Position numbers and translations under genes: made by a program
The notes under the pieces: model-generated
What the model was told of the DNA's origin: nothing
The model's database searches: none
The model's input: only the letters and a program-made list of their open reading frames with translations
Assembly (NCBI GenBank): GCA_003864495.1
Contig: ML133400.1
Location: forward strand, 550,575 to 614,574
Reading direction: 5' to 3'
Length of the DNA: 64,000 nucleotides
Source: Nemopilema nomurai
Lineage: Eukaryota; Cnidaria; Scyphozoa; Rhizostomeae; Rhizostomatidae
Part shown: positions 10,003 to 20,237 of the stretch, one piece after another
Layout of the letters: each line of letters starts with the position of its first letter
Numbering within the stretch: position 1 is the first letter of the stretch

Positions 10003-11046
10003 ATGGCGGCAGCTTTTAAAACACCGCCGGTGTTCGATATTGATAATAAACTTACAGTAGTTGGATTGAAGAGATAAATGCCTGGAAGGAGCTAACAGAT
10101 CTTACAGAGAATAAACAAGGCTTGGCAGTTGCATTATCTTTGCCTGAGAATGATGGAAGTGGGATAAGAGATAAAGTTTTTAGTGTTGTGACGATTGATG
10201 ATTTGAAAGGCGCAGATGGCAATACGAAATTAATCACTTACATGGATCAAATATTTAAGAAGGATGAATTATCTGATGCATATGAAACATTCTTTGACTT
10301 TGACCGATTCGGCCGAAAGGCTGACATGTTGATGGATGTTTATGTAATGGATTTTGAAAAGCTTTAGAATAGAACAAACAAATTCAAATGGAGATTCCTG
10401 AAGCAGTTCGTGCATTCAGGCTTCTAGAGGGAGCAGGATTAGACCAGAAAGCCAGTCAGTTGGTTCTTACAGGAGTGGATTATAAACAGATTTATTAAAA
10501 CAGATGGGCAGTGCTTTAAGGTTTTTTGGAAAACAATCTCTGGCCAAGGAGACCATATCTCATAGTGCTATTAAGGTTGAGCCGGCATATGTTACTGAAA
10601 GTTATCAAGAAACAGATCAAAACCAGGAAGACTTATTCACAAAAGGTTACTCACAAAGTGGCTTTAATTAGGCAATGAAGCGGAACTTTCATCCTCAGAA
10701 TATACAGCAAAGTGCCTATCGTCGAAGTACTGGCATTCCAGGTAAAGGAAAGGGGAGGTCGGCTACTGGCTATGATGAATTAAGGACCAAGCGAGTTAAC
10801 CCCATTGGACCAGATGGATATCCTCTACGATGTAGGAGTTGTCGGTTAATAAGACACTTGAAGAAGGACTGTCCAAATTCATATGAAACTAAAGCGAGAA
10901 AAGCAGCTTTTGAGGAGGCAGTTTTGTTTACTGGAAATCAAGAAGTGCAAGTTTTAGTGGCAGAGTGCATGTATTCGGCAGTTCTTGATAGTGCATGTAG
11001 TTCTACTGTTGCGGGTGAAGAATTGCTATTTGGACTCACTGAGTGA
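10003..11046 (+). pseudogene. Copia gag and protease region, frameshifted (unit 1)
   Basis: Starts with ATG in AAAATGGCGGCAGC. A gag-like segment follows (10122-10367) and is shifted by indels near 10059, 10366 and 10490. The open part at 10675-11046 has a CCHC zinc knuckle, CRSCRLIRHLKKDC (10831-10872), which binds RNA in the particle, and then a retroviral-type aspartic protease start, VLDSACSSTVAG (10981-11016). A TGA after GLTE ends the frame. It cannot make a full polyprotein. Confidence 0.8.
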
Positions 11047-11379
11047 TGATAAAGTGTCACAGGTTGCCCAGCAGAACAGCAATAGAACTTTCAGATTTGG
11101 AGGTGGGTGTTAGTTACAGTCCAAAGGACAATCCCATGTTCTTTAGCAGTTGTCAATTGTAAAATTGTGACAGATGTTGTTGAGAGTGACATTTCATTAC
11201 TCTTGAGTGAGGATTCAATAAAAGCTGCTAAAGTAGAACTAGATCTGGAAATGACAGTGCAACAATTTTTGGACATGAAGTTGATCTACAGTGCATAAGC
11301 TCAAGACATTACTGTGTTCCTCTACATCAGCATGAGTTACCAGTTGAATCCTGTCTTCAAGTCAAATCAAACCACACTT

Positions 11380-11578
11380 ATGAAAGAAAAGTGCAATTGG
11401 CTCTTGTGGAAAAGCTTCATAAGCAGTTTGCTCACCGCATATCACAAAACTGAAATCTTTAATGAAAGATGCAGGCATTAATGAAGCAGGCACTTTGGAT
11501 CTAGTTGATGATGTATCAGATCAATGCAAAATTTGTCAGCGTTACAAGAAGAAACGCAAGACTTCGGAATGTGCATAA
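11380..11578 (+). pseudogene. Copia integrase zinc-finger remnant (unit 1)
   Basis: The frame around LHKQFAHR...CKICQRYKKK carries the HHCC finger found before the copia integrase core: two His in the first half and CxxC in the second. A one-base loss near 11450 separates the halves. The catalytic DDE core expected downstream is not visible; 11590-12090 holds unrelated sequence instead. Confidence 0.7.
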
Positions 11579-11589
11579 AGAGAATCCTC

Positions 11590-12090
11590 ATCTTCAAACA
11601 GTAACAACAACTTTAGACAGATTAGGTTTTTGTGCAGTTACATAAGTTATTGCTATGGTAACTCACCTTTCTAATATCCCGGATCGAGCAAATGAAGTAT
11701 GGCACGTCGCGGCGCTGACTTACTATGTACATGCAATCTACAAAGGAAAACATAACATCAAGACCTACAATATTTACAGGTTTTATAAACATGAATAGAA
11801 CCCGGACCCAGCACCTCTTTAATCTCCCGTAATCTACATAGCACGCTTCGCAAACCACTTTCGGAAGGTGACACGGGGAATGCGGACGCGCTCAGGAGGA
11901 GCGTATATACTGAAAGATATCTCAGGCCAACATGTTACTTCAATAACGTTTAACAATACCAAATTTACTTATCTTGAACTTTTTAACAAACTAAGAGGAC
12001 GCTCATCCAATTTCGTTGGACTCAGATACGATATTGCGATTCTAGCCGAATTAGTTTTCCTCATCCATCCATCGATGTATGGCATGAAAG
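11590..12090. other. Foreign segment inside the Copia integrase region
   Basis: No integrase similarity is visible. The minus strand has an open stretch (11622-11858) kept in part in unit 2 (35784-36071). Copia coding resumes after about 12130. I could not find terminal repeats or a target duplication, so whether this is an insertion or replacement is open. It was present before the duplication, as both units carry it. Confidence 0.4.
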
Positions 12091-12394
12091 CACAGTAATA
12101 AGCAGAAGTGGAAAAGCATCTGAAAGGAACTGGGTATACTTGAACAAACTGGATTTTGGGGAAGAGCAGCCAAAAGGGTTTTATTTTAATAAATATGTTG
12201 AAGAATGGGAGTCACTGGAAGTTGTAAATAACAATTCTGTGTCAGATAAAGTGGAGGAAGCTAAACATATTAATTGCAAAATTTGTGTAAATTCAAAGTC
12301 TTTGATAAAGTTGAAGATGCAGGACAGACAAGAATAAGCACACCCTGGGTAATGATAGGTAATTGATGGGTAACAGAAAAGGTGATTGATGGGT

Positions 12395-12610
12395 AAAAAT
12401 TTGTTAAAGCTAGGTTAGTTGCAAGAGGATTGGAACAGAATTCAGCGTTTAGGTCAGATTTAACAACTGCCAGCAAAAGATCACTTCACATATTCTTAGC
12501 CATAACATCAACAATGGGTTGGAAAGCCAAAGCAATAGACATAAAAGCTGCCTTTTTGCAAGGAGAAGAAATCAATCGTTCAGTAGATAGGTCTCAACAT
12601 GTGGATTATT
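12395..12610 (+). pseudogene. Copia reverse transcriptase fragment (unit 1)
   Basis: The frame with RLVARGLEQ, TASKRSLHIFLAI and AIDIKAAFLQGEEI matches the first conserved blocks of copia reverse transcriptase, including the Asp of AIDIKAAFLQG. After residue block NRSV the sequence stops matching, and the YVDD-containing half is missing; unrelated DNA (about 12600-12800) bridges to the RNase H part. Unit 2 has lost this whole fragment. Confidence 0.85.
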
Positions 12611-12809
12611 ATCAAAGAAGTCTCAAATGCCTTCCAATTTGTTATATTTATGTTTGCGGTGGCCTAATAGGCAGATTGTAGACAACTCCAAAAAACGGCG
12701 TGCTTCGAACGTAACGTTATATAACTCTACCAACATAACAATATATAAGGCCTGGGTCCTAGCGTCCTTTCGCTGAACAAAACATTACACAAGTTACTTT
12801 ATGAAAATC

Positions 12810-12864
12810 TATTATAAACAAAGCTTGTTGCTGAAAAACGTCTACGTATTGATATAGCATCAGT
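12810..12864 (+). pseudogene. Copia RNase H fragment left of the hAT insertion
   Basis: The frame KLVAEKRLRIDIAS is copia RNase H sequence and is cut at the hAT-like element. The other half resumes at 15484. The last eight bases, GCATCAGT (12857-12864), are the target duplication of the nested element. Confidence 0.7.
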
Positions 12865-13431
12865 CAGTGGCGGATACAGGAATTAATTTGAGAGGGTTCC
12901 AAAGGGGGGCGGGGGCGTAGCCCCGGAAATTTTTTAGAGACCACGCCCTTAAAATCGCGGGAGAAAGTGGCAACGCCCATATTCACTAGCGAAATGAGCT
13001 TGTCGAGAGAAAAGAAGATGAATGAAATGTTAAGATATAAAGCAAAGTGTAATGAAAAGATCAATGAAATAAACTCTAAAATTTTGGCTTCCTGTCCCCC
13101 AAATGGTACAATAACAACCATTTGTATTATCTGCTTAAAGCAGGGGTCCCATGGGGTGCCACCCACTCTTTATTGCAGGATTTATTTGTTGCAGCAACAG
13201 CTCTTTAAAACAGGGTAATAATTGACAAGGCAAGGCAAATATCAATGATCAGCAACAGTTCTTTAAAACACTGCAATAACTGAAAAGGCAAATATCAATT
13301 TCTTGCTTTATTCCTTTATTCTTAATTCCTTTATTCTTGATTCAGAATGACCAATTTTCTTTGCAAAGAATAAACATGGAACAAAAAACACCCATTTGAA
13401 AATTTTGAAATAGCTAGCCAAGCAAAATCAT

Positions 13432-14180
13432 TCAGCCAACTGAGTAGGAATTTTCTGGATTTGCCACACTCCAGTTTAAGAGGAAATTCAAAATCTTGTG
13501 GAGGGACCCAACCTTTAGTAAATCTGCAAGCTCAGAATCTTCTAGTAGATGTATTCCAGAAAAGACAAGTGGCCAATTGATATCAAAAGAACTAACACTT
13601 CCAGAAAAAAGAGGAAAGTAAGGTTTCTTTTCAGGGGTTGCTGAGTCACCAATGATACAATCAAACTCTTGTATTCGCTTTGCTCCCTTGGAAATACTTT
13701 TATCCAATCAGTTGATTATTTCTTTAGAGAGTCTTTTGGGAGGCAGATTCAACTTTGTTTGAACAAATTTAGGTGCTGATACAGAAGTATGGGATTTACA
13801 TGTTTTGCCTTGAGAATCTTCACCAATAAGAAGGATTGGGACAAAGTGGTTTGGATTAAAAGTATAATGTGAAGCTGTGCTGACATAGCCACACCTTGTC
13901 CAAAGAATGTGAACCAATTGCTGACCTTGAACATCTGTAACAAATTGTGGCAATATTTCTCTGTTTAAAAAATGATTAGTTGCATTGTTGCCTTTAGGGT
14001 AATGGGAATAGATTGTGGTGGAAATAGCAGAATGAAGACCAAGGTGCAAGGATGGTTTGCATAAAATTCAGAATTAACAAATAATTCAATGGCTGTGAGA
14101 ATTCTTAGAGATGAACTGAGACTTTTATTTCCACATAAAGCAATAGAGCAAGCATTAAAAAGACAATTCCCATCACCAGT
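13432..14180 (-). pseudogene. OTU-like cysteine protease / vertnin-like gene, 3' part
   Basis: On the minus strand the frame starts with DGNCLFNACSIALCG (DGNC at about 14163-14174), the catalytic Asp-Gly-Asn-Cys block of OTU proteases. It goes on through LRILTAIELF and FYANHP, and after a frameshift near 14050 through a Tyr-Pro and Trp-Thr-Arg block to NPNHFVPIL (about 13828-13860), the catalytic His block. Cys to His spacing is about 107 residues, right for an OTU fold. A second frame (13432-13707) extends it past a stop near 13708. The layout also recalls vertnin-like proteins. Broken, so probably inactive. Confidence 0.7.
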
Positions 14181-14359
14181 TGTTCTAAAATGAAAAATTA
14201 TTTCACTCTGATAGTCAAATTATCATAACACTAAAGCTTTTAGTTTGCTGTATGCATATGCCTGGTAATATGATGATGAGAAAAGACCACCAAGGATGCA
14301 GGAATATGGAATGGAGTGCTAAAATAATTACTTCAGCTCATACTACGGGTAAATTAATA

Positions 14360-14952
14360 CTAATACTCGTGGGGTGCCAAGGAGGAGGGCTCATCTTCCT
14401 TGACCTTGTTGAAATTCAGGGTGACTTCAGGCTGGCAGGTCAATGAATGAATTCTGAGCTGGTAACCGTCTATTGTGTGAATGAGCAGTTTTAAATGATT
14501 TTGTATATTACAACATACAATATTCAACACAAATGTAAGTAAAGAGGAAAGACAGGTGTGGCATTTAGAAGATGCCAAAGTGTGACTTTTAGGACAGTAC
14601 CCCTGCTCATAGTTATAGACCTAACCGTGCATTTTGTCAGTCTCGGGTTTTTTACAGTTTTATAAGAGAGTGTCTTCGTTAAATTTAGCAAGGCTTCATA
14701 GTCAGAAACAAAAAGTCTTAACGAACCTTGCCGCAAATACTTTGCTCTCCTTTTGAGCAAGAGAAAACATTGAATATTTCATATCCTCGTCATAAAACCT
14801 ATGGAAACCGAGTCCTCGGGAAGTTTTGAAATATCAAAGTTCTTTACTTCGATAACCTTTTAATGTGACTTTTTCATTTTGTCTAAAGTTTGGTAATCTT
14901 CACCTACAAGTGCTGCAAGCAGCTCCTCGTAGTCACGCTCTAACGTCGCCAT
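14360..14952 (-). pseudogene. OTU-like gene, 5' exons inside the hAT element
   Basis: A start ATG at 14950-14952 gives MATLERDYEELLAALVGEDY, followed by exon-like frames at 14524-14760 (RRAKYLRQGSLRLFVSDYE) and 14360-14578 (HTCLSSLLTFVLNI). All run towards the OTU motifs on the same strand, so they are probably the N-terminal part of the same gene. Exact splice sites are not clear and there are stops between segments. Confidence 0.5.
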
Positions 14953-15061
14953 TATGATCACGGAAGCACGCATGGTCAGCGGTCAGAACCTTGGAATGGA
15001 AGCCTGAAATGGGTTCCAAGAGGGTTCCTTTGTTTGTGGCTAAAACAATCTATTACAATAA

Positions 15062-15232
15062 ATTGCCATGGCTACGACAGGGTTCCTTTCTTTCAAAATA
15101 CAATATGGTACAATGAGCTGCCATGGCTACGACAGGGTTCCTTTCTTTAGAGGAATATAATACGTTACAAAAGATCACCATAGCTACGACAGGGTTCCTT
15201 TCTTTTATAATACCATATTTAGAGACTACATA
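15062..15232 (+). repeat. Subterminal 55-58-bp minisatellite in the hAT element
   Basis: Three units of GCCATGGCTACGACAGGGTT plus CCTTTCTTT follow one another (about 15068, 15123 and 15181), with a partial one before them. The GGGTTCC words match those just inside both terminal repeats. Subterminal repeats of this sort often bind transposase in hAT elements, which is inference here. Confidence 0.8.
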
Positions 15233-15483
15233 ATGCCGTATAAGGAATCCATATTGCCTGAGTGCAGACTTGACTATCCGTTACGAAGGAGAGCCAATAC
15301 GGAACCTAGAATCCATATTATATTGAACCAGTAAAAGGCAATCAACCTTTCACGACAACCTTCATGAAGGTAATCGGTGATGGAGTCTTTTTAGATAACT
15401 AATCTAAGGAATTTTTTCTTAAAAAAATCTGACAGGGTTCCGGAACCCTTGGAACCCGGTCTGGATCCGCCACTGGCATCAGT

Positions 15484-15640
15484 CAAGCAAAAGATAGATA
15501 GAAGAGAGGTAAATTCCATTAACTGGATAACTGTAGATAAACAATTAGCTGATAGTCTTACAAAGCGCGGGTCATCAGTAAAAATTTTGTGGACGTTATC
15601 GAAAATGAACACTTCAGCGAATTTTTTTGATTAGTCATTT
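15484..15640 (+). pseudogene. Copia RNase H end, right of the hAT insertion
   Basis: The frame VKQKIDRREVNSINWITVDK and then QLADSLTKRG is the C-terminal end of copia RNase H (the LADSLTK block). It resumes directly after the hAT target duplication. Unit 2 keeps only the LADSLTKRG part, joined at 36260. Confidence 0.85.
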
Positions 15641-15740
15641 TTTAGACTTATTTTTAAGTCCTAAACCTTTGGTTCACTATAATAGTTGCAATAATTGCTT
15701 ACTGTTCTGTTCACTCACAACCTATACTCATGTTTGGTTT

Positions 15741-15753
15741 AAAGGAGGAGGAG
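15741..15753 (+). promoter_or_regulatory. Copia polypurine tract
   Basis: AAAGGAGGAGGAG lies two bases before the 3' LTR start (TGTTAA at 15756). It would prime plus-strand synthesis. Unit 2 has the same tract just before 36478. Confidence 0.8.
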
Positions 15754-15755
15754 TC

Positions 15756-15842
15756 TGTTAACTTATCACATTTCATGTTTGTAGTCTCATATTGAATAGG
15801 GTTTGGCTCGTATTGTTTCATTATGACATCATCTTTCACACA
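15756..15842 (+). repeat. Copia 3' LTR (unit 1)
   Basis: Runs from TGTTAACTTATC to TCTTTCACACA and is followed by GCATA, matching the left target duplication. At 87 bp it is unusually short. It lacks the ~24-bp stretch present in the 5' LTR. Confidence 0.8.
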
Positions 15843-15847
15843 GCATA

Positions 15848-16931
15848 TACATTTAAAGAGCAGCTGATACGCTGTTCAATTGAATGAACAACCTTTGATG
15901 CCAATTTGTGTCTATGTGTACTGGTCTTCCATTTCGGTCTTTCCTACAAACAACTATTCGGTTACAAGCAAATCATGCATTGTAATACTTGTTATTCTTT
16001 CATATATATTTTGTCTACTCCCGCTTTCCAGCTGGAGGGAAAATCAAAATATTTATCGATTGACAGTCCAAATTTTCTTGGTATTTCATTACAAACTGCC
16101 TCATTATTCAATCATTAAATGATTCTTTTCTTTGTTGTCATTTCTAGTCTTTTCTGCAATGGAAGTTGGTTATGTTGAAAATTCTGCTAGATATGTTAGC
16201 CTTGCTAACCTGGGCATAAGATTGATTCGTCTTACTATTTCATTGGCTAAATAATGTAAATTTTTCAACACCCTGTCCCTCACATTGCAAATATCTAATA
16301 ACGTGAAAGAGGCACCAAACATTTCAACTTTGTGTGACTGTATTTTTTGTTATTCACCAACTAGTATGTGTTTTGTTGGTTGGTACATTTTGGCCTTACT
16401 GTAACTGGATGCCCTTGTAACAGAAACTTCACTCTTCAATCATATTCTTTTACGTATGATTATTCAAATTAGGTGCCAGTTACACATACAATCATTTGAA
16501 CCCTGTAAGGCCCCTTGCTTATGTCCACTTAACTAAGTATATCTAAATAAAATTGTAAACTATCCAAGATTCAAACACTTTTGATGTCAGATACTAGAGG
16601 AAAAACATTGATGAAATATCTAATTCAATGGTATTTGTCAAATTTGATTTAAACTCTTGAATTAACTTGATTCAAATTTGATTTGAACAAGTAAGCTACA
16701 ACTAATCAATTTAAGACCAATTAAGCTATTACTGATTATCACAGTTTCCACACATACAACGTTTTAATGCAGATGTCCATCTTAATTGATATTTGCATGT
16801 TTTTGAATAAAATACATTTAAACTGCAAAATGGGACGTAAAACCAATTTGTACAGGATAATGTCTACATTAAGTGACCTTTCAATGCTTAATAGATCAAA
16901 CAAATTTTAAAGCTTGTTCCATTAAACTGAC
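15848..16931. other. Non-coding stretch between Copia and the conserved exon
   Basis: AT-rich with no convincing gene. TCAAATTTGATT-type words recur around 16637-16690. It is homologous in all three units (unit 3: about 53250-54330) and there shows many substitutions and indels, so it behaves as unconstrained DNA, in contrast to the exon at 16932. Confidence 0.5.
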
Positions 16932-17119
16932 CTGCTACTGATTTTAGGTAAGTATTCGTCAAGGACCCTACTACCAAGCTCAGTAAATTCAGGATTCAAC
17001 AGATAAATTACTTCAAAAAGTGCCACTGCATATCTTTTGGTGTCTGTAACATGGCAAAGATATGCTGTGTCATTTTGACAGTCTATTAATTTTTGACAAA
17101 CAATTTTTAGTGTTTCCAA
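16932..17119 (-). CDS. Conserved minus-strand exon of unknown gene (unit 1)
   Basis: The minus-strand frame includes DTAYLCHVTDTK and LLNPEFTELGSRVLDEYLPK and ends at the donor AGCAG/GTCAGTTT. In the diverged unit 3 the last third is still open, with conservative replacements (V to L, D to E, Y to F) and the same donor, which is good evidence for a real exon. The acceptor is unclear. It lies 0.75 kb downstream, in the minus direction, of a promoter-like island, so it may be exon 2 or 3 of a gene driven from there. Family not recognised. Confidence 0.55.
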
Positions 17120-17848
17120 AATGAAAGATGAAACCTAGCACCACCTTAAAAAAGAAGGGTATGCTGAATAAAATTCACAGTTGAATCTAGATCAGTGGAC
17201 ATTGAGTTGATGTTTAGACCACAAAATGGAAGAAAAACACCACTAATCTTCAATGAGCAATCATGCGAGAGACCTCTAACAGTTTACTTCTTGAATGAGG
17301 AACTACAGGAGAGCTTTTTCACTCAAGAAAGAAATCTTATGTCATCTTGCATCAAAAGTTTGAATTATCATAACTGCATTGTAAAGAATGAATTCTACAA
17401 AGAAACCTATGAGAGCAACAAACAACAAGGGATTTTTTGCAGATGTGAGCACAGTTTTAATTATTAGTTGCTTTCAAAAAAGGAGAGCACCCCTTTGCCC
17501 TGATCCTTTTGTCCAAAATCAGTATTCTCCGCAAAAAATGTACAAAAACATAACAGTATTTGAAAATCAAACTTGTCTATACCTCCATAACCTTAGTGTA
17601 TCTCCACTAAATTAGAAAGACGCAACACCGATAACTTTCATTTAAAATTTGCATGGACCACATTTCATATAGGCAATATGGACAGTGGAAGTAGTTTTTG
17701 ATTTAAACATGATGTCTTTTAACTGAACAACTATAATTTACTTGTCATAGACAGGGAATGATTTTAACCTGTTCAAAGGCCAACGCCTTCCTTTCAAAGA
17801 TGTCCAATTGCATTGAATGCAAGTATTTATCTTTTTGATACTTTTTAC

Positions 17849-17871
17849 ATTCGGGCAGCATTACTAAACAT
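17849..17871 (-). CDS. Possible short first coding exon (unit 1)
   Basis: On the minus strand an ATG is followed by 23 coding bases (MFSNAAR) and a donor-like AT/GTAAAAAG. The same ATG, length and donor occur in unit 2 (38566-38588) and in the diverged unit 3 (56922-56944, MFSYATR). It sits just inside the promoter-like island and points towards the conserved exon at 16932-17119. Such a short exon is weak evidence by itself. Confidence 0.3.
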
Positions 17872-17879
17872 ATCCAAGG

Positions 17880-18080
17880 TCAACGTGATTTCTCGCGAAT
17901 AAGCAACTGGTGAGGCTACTCCATTCCCTTCCTCAACAAAATGGCGGGAAGCTTTCGAAAAAGACTGGATCGAGCATCCTATTGTTTTCTCGCCTTTGAC
18001 AAACTGCGGCCAGCCAATAAAATGGCGGGACCACTTTGTTATTGTATTTTGGCGGGAAAATTCAAGCATTTCGTAGCGGA
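17880..18080. promoter_or_regulatory. Promoter-like island with E2F, CCAAT and TCTCGCGA sites (unit 1)
   Basis: A GC- and CpG-richer island in AT-rich DNA holds TCTCGCGA (17891-17898), ATGGCGGGA twice (17941, 18022), a CCAAT box (18014-18018) and TTTTGGCGGGAAAA (18047-18060), which fits the E2F consensus. CCAAT plus E2F sites is the usual make-up of animal cell-cycle and DNA-replication gene promoters. The short exon and the conserved exon lie to its left on the minus strand, so leftward transcription is likely; it may be bidirectional. Confidence 0.6.
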
Positions 18081-19380
18081 GAACACAACACGAAGGTACT
18101 TGAGGAATGGGGGGCAGTCATGTGAAACTTAGATTAGATCACAAATCAAGATATTTTGAATTTGCAATTTGTTCAAATACTCATCTACAAAAGTCATGCC
18201 AACTCATATTAGTTGGAAATTAGTTGCCAATTTCATGAAAGAAGCTCATAAAAGAAAAGTGAAGTCACACAGAAAACGTGAAGCCACATGAAGAAAAGTG
18301 ATGTGTTATGAGCCGCAAAAATATCAATTTTTCCCAGACAACGTCATTTGGACGTTTTAGTTTAGAATTCTATCAGAATGTTAGAACAAATCAAGAATGT
18401 TACCTCATTAATTCCCAAAAAATCCTAGAAAGGTTTTTCACCTTTACCTTCAAAATATTTCGATACAGAATTCAATAGTAAAATGAATAATATTCAAAAG
18501 TGCTACTTACTAAAACCAGTTGCTGAAATATTTTAATATTTGCAGAGCGAAGTGAGTTTTTAGGCCACATAAGAGTTGGCTTCCCGCCGTAACAGCTGTA
18601 CTAACCCTTTATTCAAATCTGATTTCACTGCTAATAACGGTACTGAGAGCAAAATTAACTGTAAAAAGTGGCAAACACACTTACTCGAAACCATGTTATT
18701 CTTCGAATTCCATTTTGCTCTGCATCCTAGAGAATTATCATCCAAATGATGCAGAGATGCAGGCGTGGACGAAGACATCCTCCAACGGACACACTGAAAT
18801 GGCCTCTCTTTGAATCTGAGGTATGAAAAAGGCGCGAAACTGAACCGAAGAGTGCACGTGTTACTTTTGCATTACATGGGATTGCTTATCAAAATCACCA
18901 GAATTGCATTAGAATCATCTGGAAACAGAATTAACGGCCATAGTACAATTTGACAACAGGGACCGCGATGTAACATGCAATAAGCAACCAGTGGCGATTC
19001 TAGCCTAGGAAACTGGGTAAGAGGCGTTTCACAACGATGAAAGGTAGAGCGAGCGGCAAATAAAACAAACTCTTACGTAATCATGTTCTATGAATAAAAT
19101 CAACTAAAAACTCCCGATTAAATCTATACTTACAATATTTATAGCTAAATGTCATGTGACTATTCATCAACAACGCACACGTGACATGTGACAGGAGAGT
19201 GAGCTTGTCACAACTGCAGGGGAAGGGGGTCGATAACTGAAATCCCTTGAATAGTATTTTACGGACACAATATATTTATTAAATATATATTTCTACTGAA
19301 TTGATGCAAAAAAAGACAAACAATAGAAATCTAACTCAATATGTTAGGAAATAGATGTAATATAGTCAAGCAGAATGGAA
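18081..19380. other. Region right of the promoter, no supported gene
   Basis: Only short frames. At 18989-19003 CAGTGGCGATTCTAG resembles the hAT-like terminal repeat at 12865 but I found no partner end or target duplication. Unit 2 is collinear (38800-40010). An ATATATTTATTAAATATATA run at 19270-19290 marks the place where unit 2 has about 680 bp more. Confidence 0.4.
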
Positions 19381-19880
19381 TGAACATTTTGTTCTCCATT
19401 CATTAGAAAACGGTAAACAAATTGCGAAATCGGTGCAGCAGAAAACGAATCTCTCTGTTGCTTAGATTAAAAGCAAAAATGATAATTCAAGAACTCCACT
19501 TTCGCGAGCAGAAACTTTTTGTAAAAAGAATGACTGCAGTAAGTGTAGAAGTGTTGAAGCTGTATCTCCCAGAAAGGTGTAAAAGATACATTACACAGTC
19601 AGTAAAAAAGCAATAAAAATTAATTGTACACTTGCTCATAATGCAATTAAAAAGTAAAGAGCAACTTCTGGTCAACGTTCATCAAATTGACTTTACTTGC
19701 AAACAAGTGAACCAAACCTTGAAAACCCAAATTGAGGATGATCGATGTAATTTGAGTAAGCAGTCAACGGACAACGGCCAAAAAGGGAACTCCGGATGGA
19801 TGAGAGGAATCGAGAAAATAATCCGATCGTTCACGTTGGACACGTTTGCAAATGCGCATATCATTCATAACTAGTTATGG
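19381..19880 (+). pseudogene. Remnant of an unknown basic protein ORF (unit 1)
   Basis: An open stretch, RKRISLLLRLKAKMIIQEL and on, is rich in Lys, Arg and Leu and could form a helix. In unit 2 the part before RKRIS is present (FENNIDLTYLNKYLEEVKSI around 40845-40990) but the part after LLRLKAK is missing; in unit 1 it is the reverse. So each unit keeps a different piece of one older ORF. No family recognised; transposon origin is possible. Confidence 0.4.
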
Positions 19881-20237
19881 GGCTATTATTAATAAAATCA
19901 AGAGCATTTTCTTAGGACCATCTTCGGTGAAAAGAAACAAGACGATCGGAACGGATTATCATGCTGCTGTACGTTGTAAAGATATCATCAATGCCACAAT
20001 TCCGAAGAAGATAATACGGTACGGAATATGAACGGGATTCCCACAACAAAATTTCGTGTGTAAAGTTGCTACAGGAATAAGTACACATAACATGAACAAG
20101 ATGCGTTACGGTGCTCGTGCGGTGTCACGGAATCATCATCAAGTCTGCAAAATCTACATGGATAATGATGCCCCTCAATTATCTGATCACGAATAATATT
20201 TTCAATTAATTTTAGCCTTTCTATCAAAGACAATTGC

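Larger units (their letters stand above)
12865..15475. mobile_element. hAT-like DNA transposon carrying an OTU-type gene
   Basis: Ends are CAGTGGCGGATACAGG on the left and its complement CTGGATCCGCCACTG on the right; inside these lie GGGTTCC-rich subterminal sequences on both sides. The flanks carry the 8-bp direct repeat GCATCAGT (12857-12864 and 15476-15483), typical of hAT elements. The element is 2611 bp, shows no transposase, and contains one degenerate gene on the minus strand. So it is probably non-autonomous. The short duplication CAGCAAC...TCTTTAAAACA near 13190-13270 is internal. Confidence 0.85.
9769..15842 (+). mobile_element. Ty1/copia-like LTR retrotransposon, degenerate (unit 1)
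   Basis: The order is 5' LTR, primer site, gag with zinc knuckle, aspartic protease, HHCC integrase finger, reverse transcriptase motifs, RNase H end, polypurine tract and 3' LTR, all on the plus strand. The reading frame is broken by several frameshifts and stops, most of the integrase core is replaced by unrelated DNA, and a hAT-like element is inserted near the end. The LTRs are short (about 106 and 87 bp). The same insertion is at the same site in unit 2 and absent in unit 3. Confidence 0.9.

Noticed and set aside
12967..13218. Transposase of the hAT-like element
   Set aside because: The 83-codon frame has none of the hAT dimerisation or catalytic blocks and is Lys/Asn-rich like the background.
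16932..17119. Assignment to a named DNA-replication gene such as an MCM family member
   Set aside because: Suggested by the E2F-type promoter and a faint resemblance to the MCM N-terminus, but no diagnostic motif is present.
17195..17467. Plus-strand coding gene opposite the conserved exon region
   Set aside because: The frame is open in units 1 and 2 but has stops and indels in diverged unit 3, with no conservative-change pattern.
18989..19003. Second hAT-like transposon
   Set aside because: CAGTGGCGATTCTAG resembles a terminal repeat, but no opposite end or target duplication was found.
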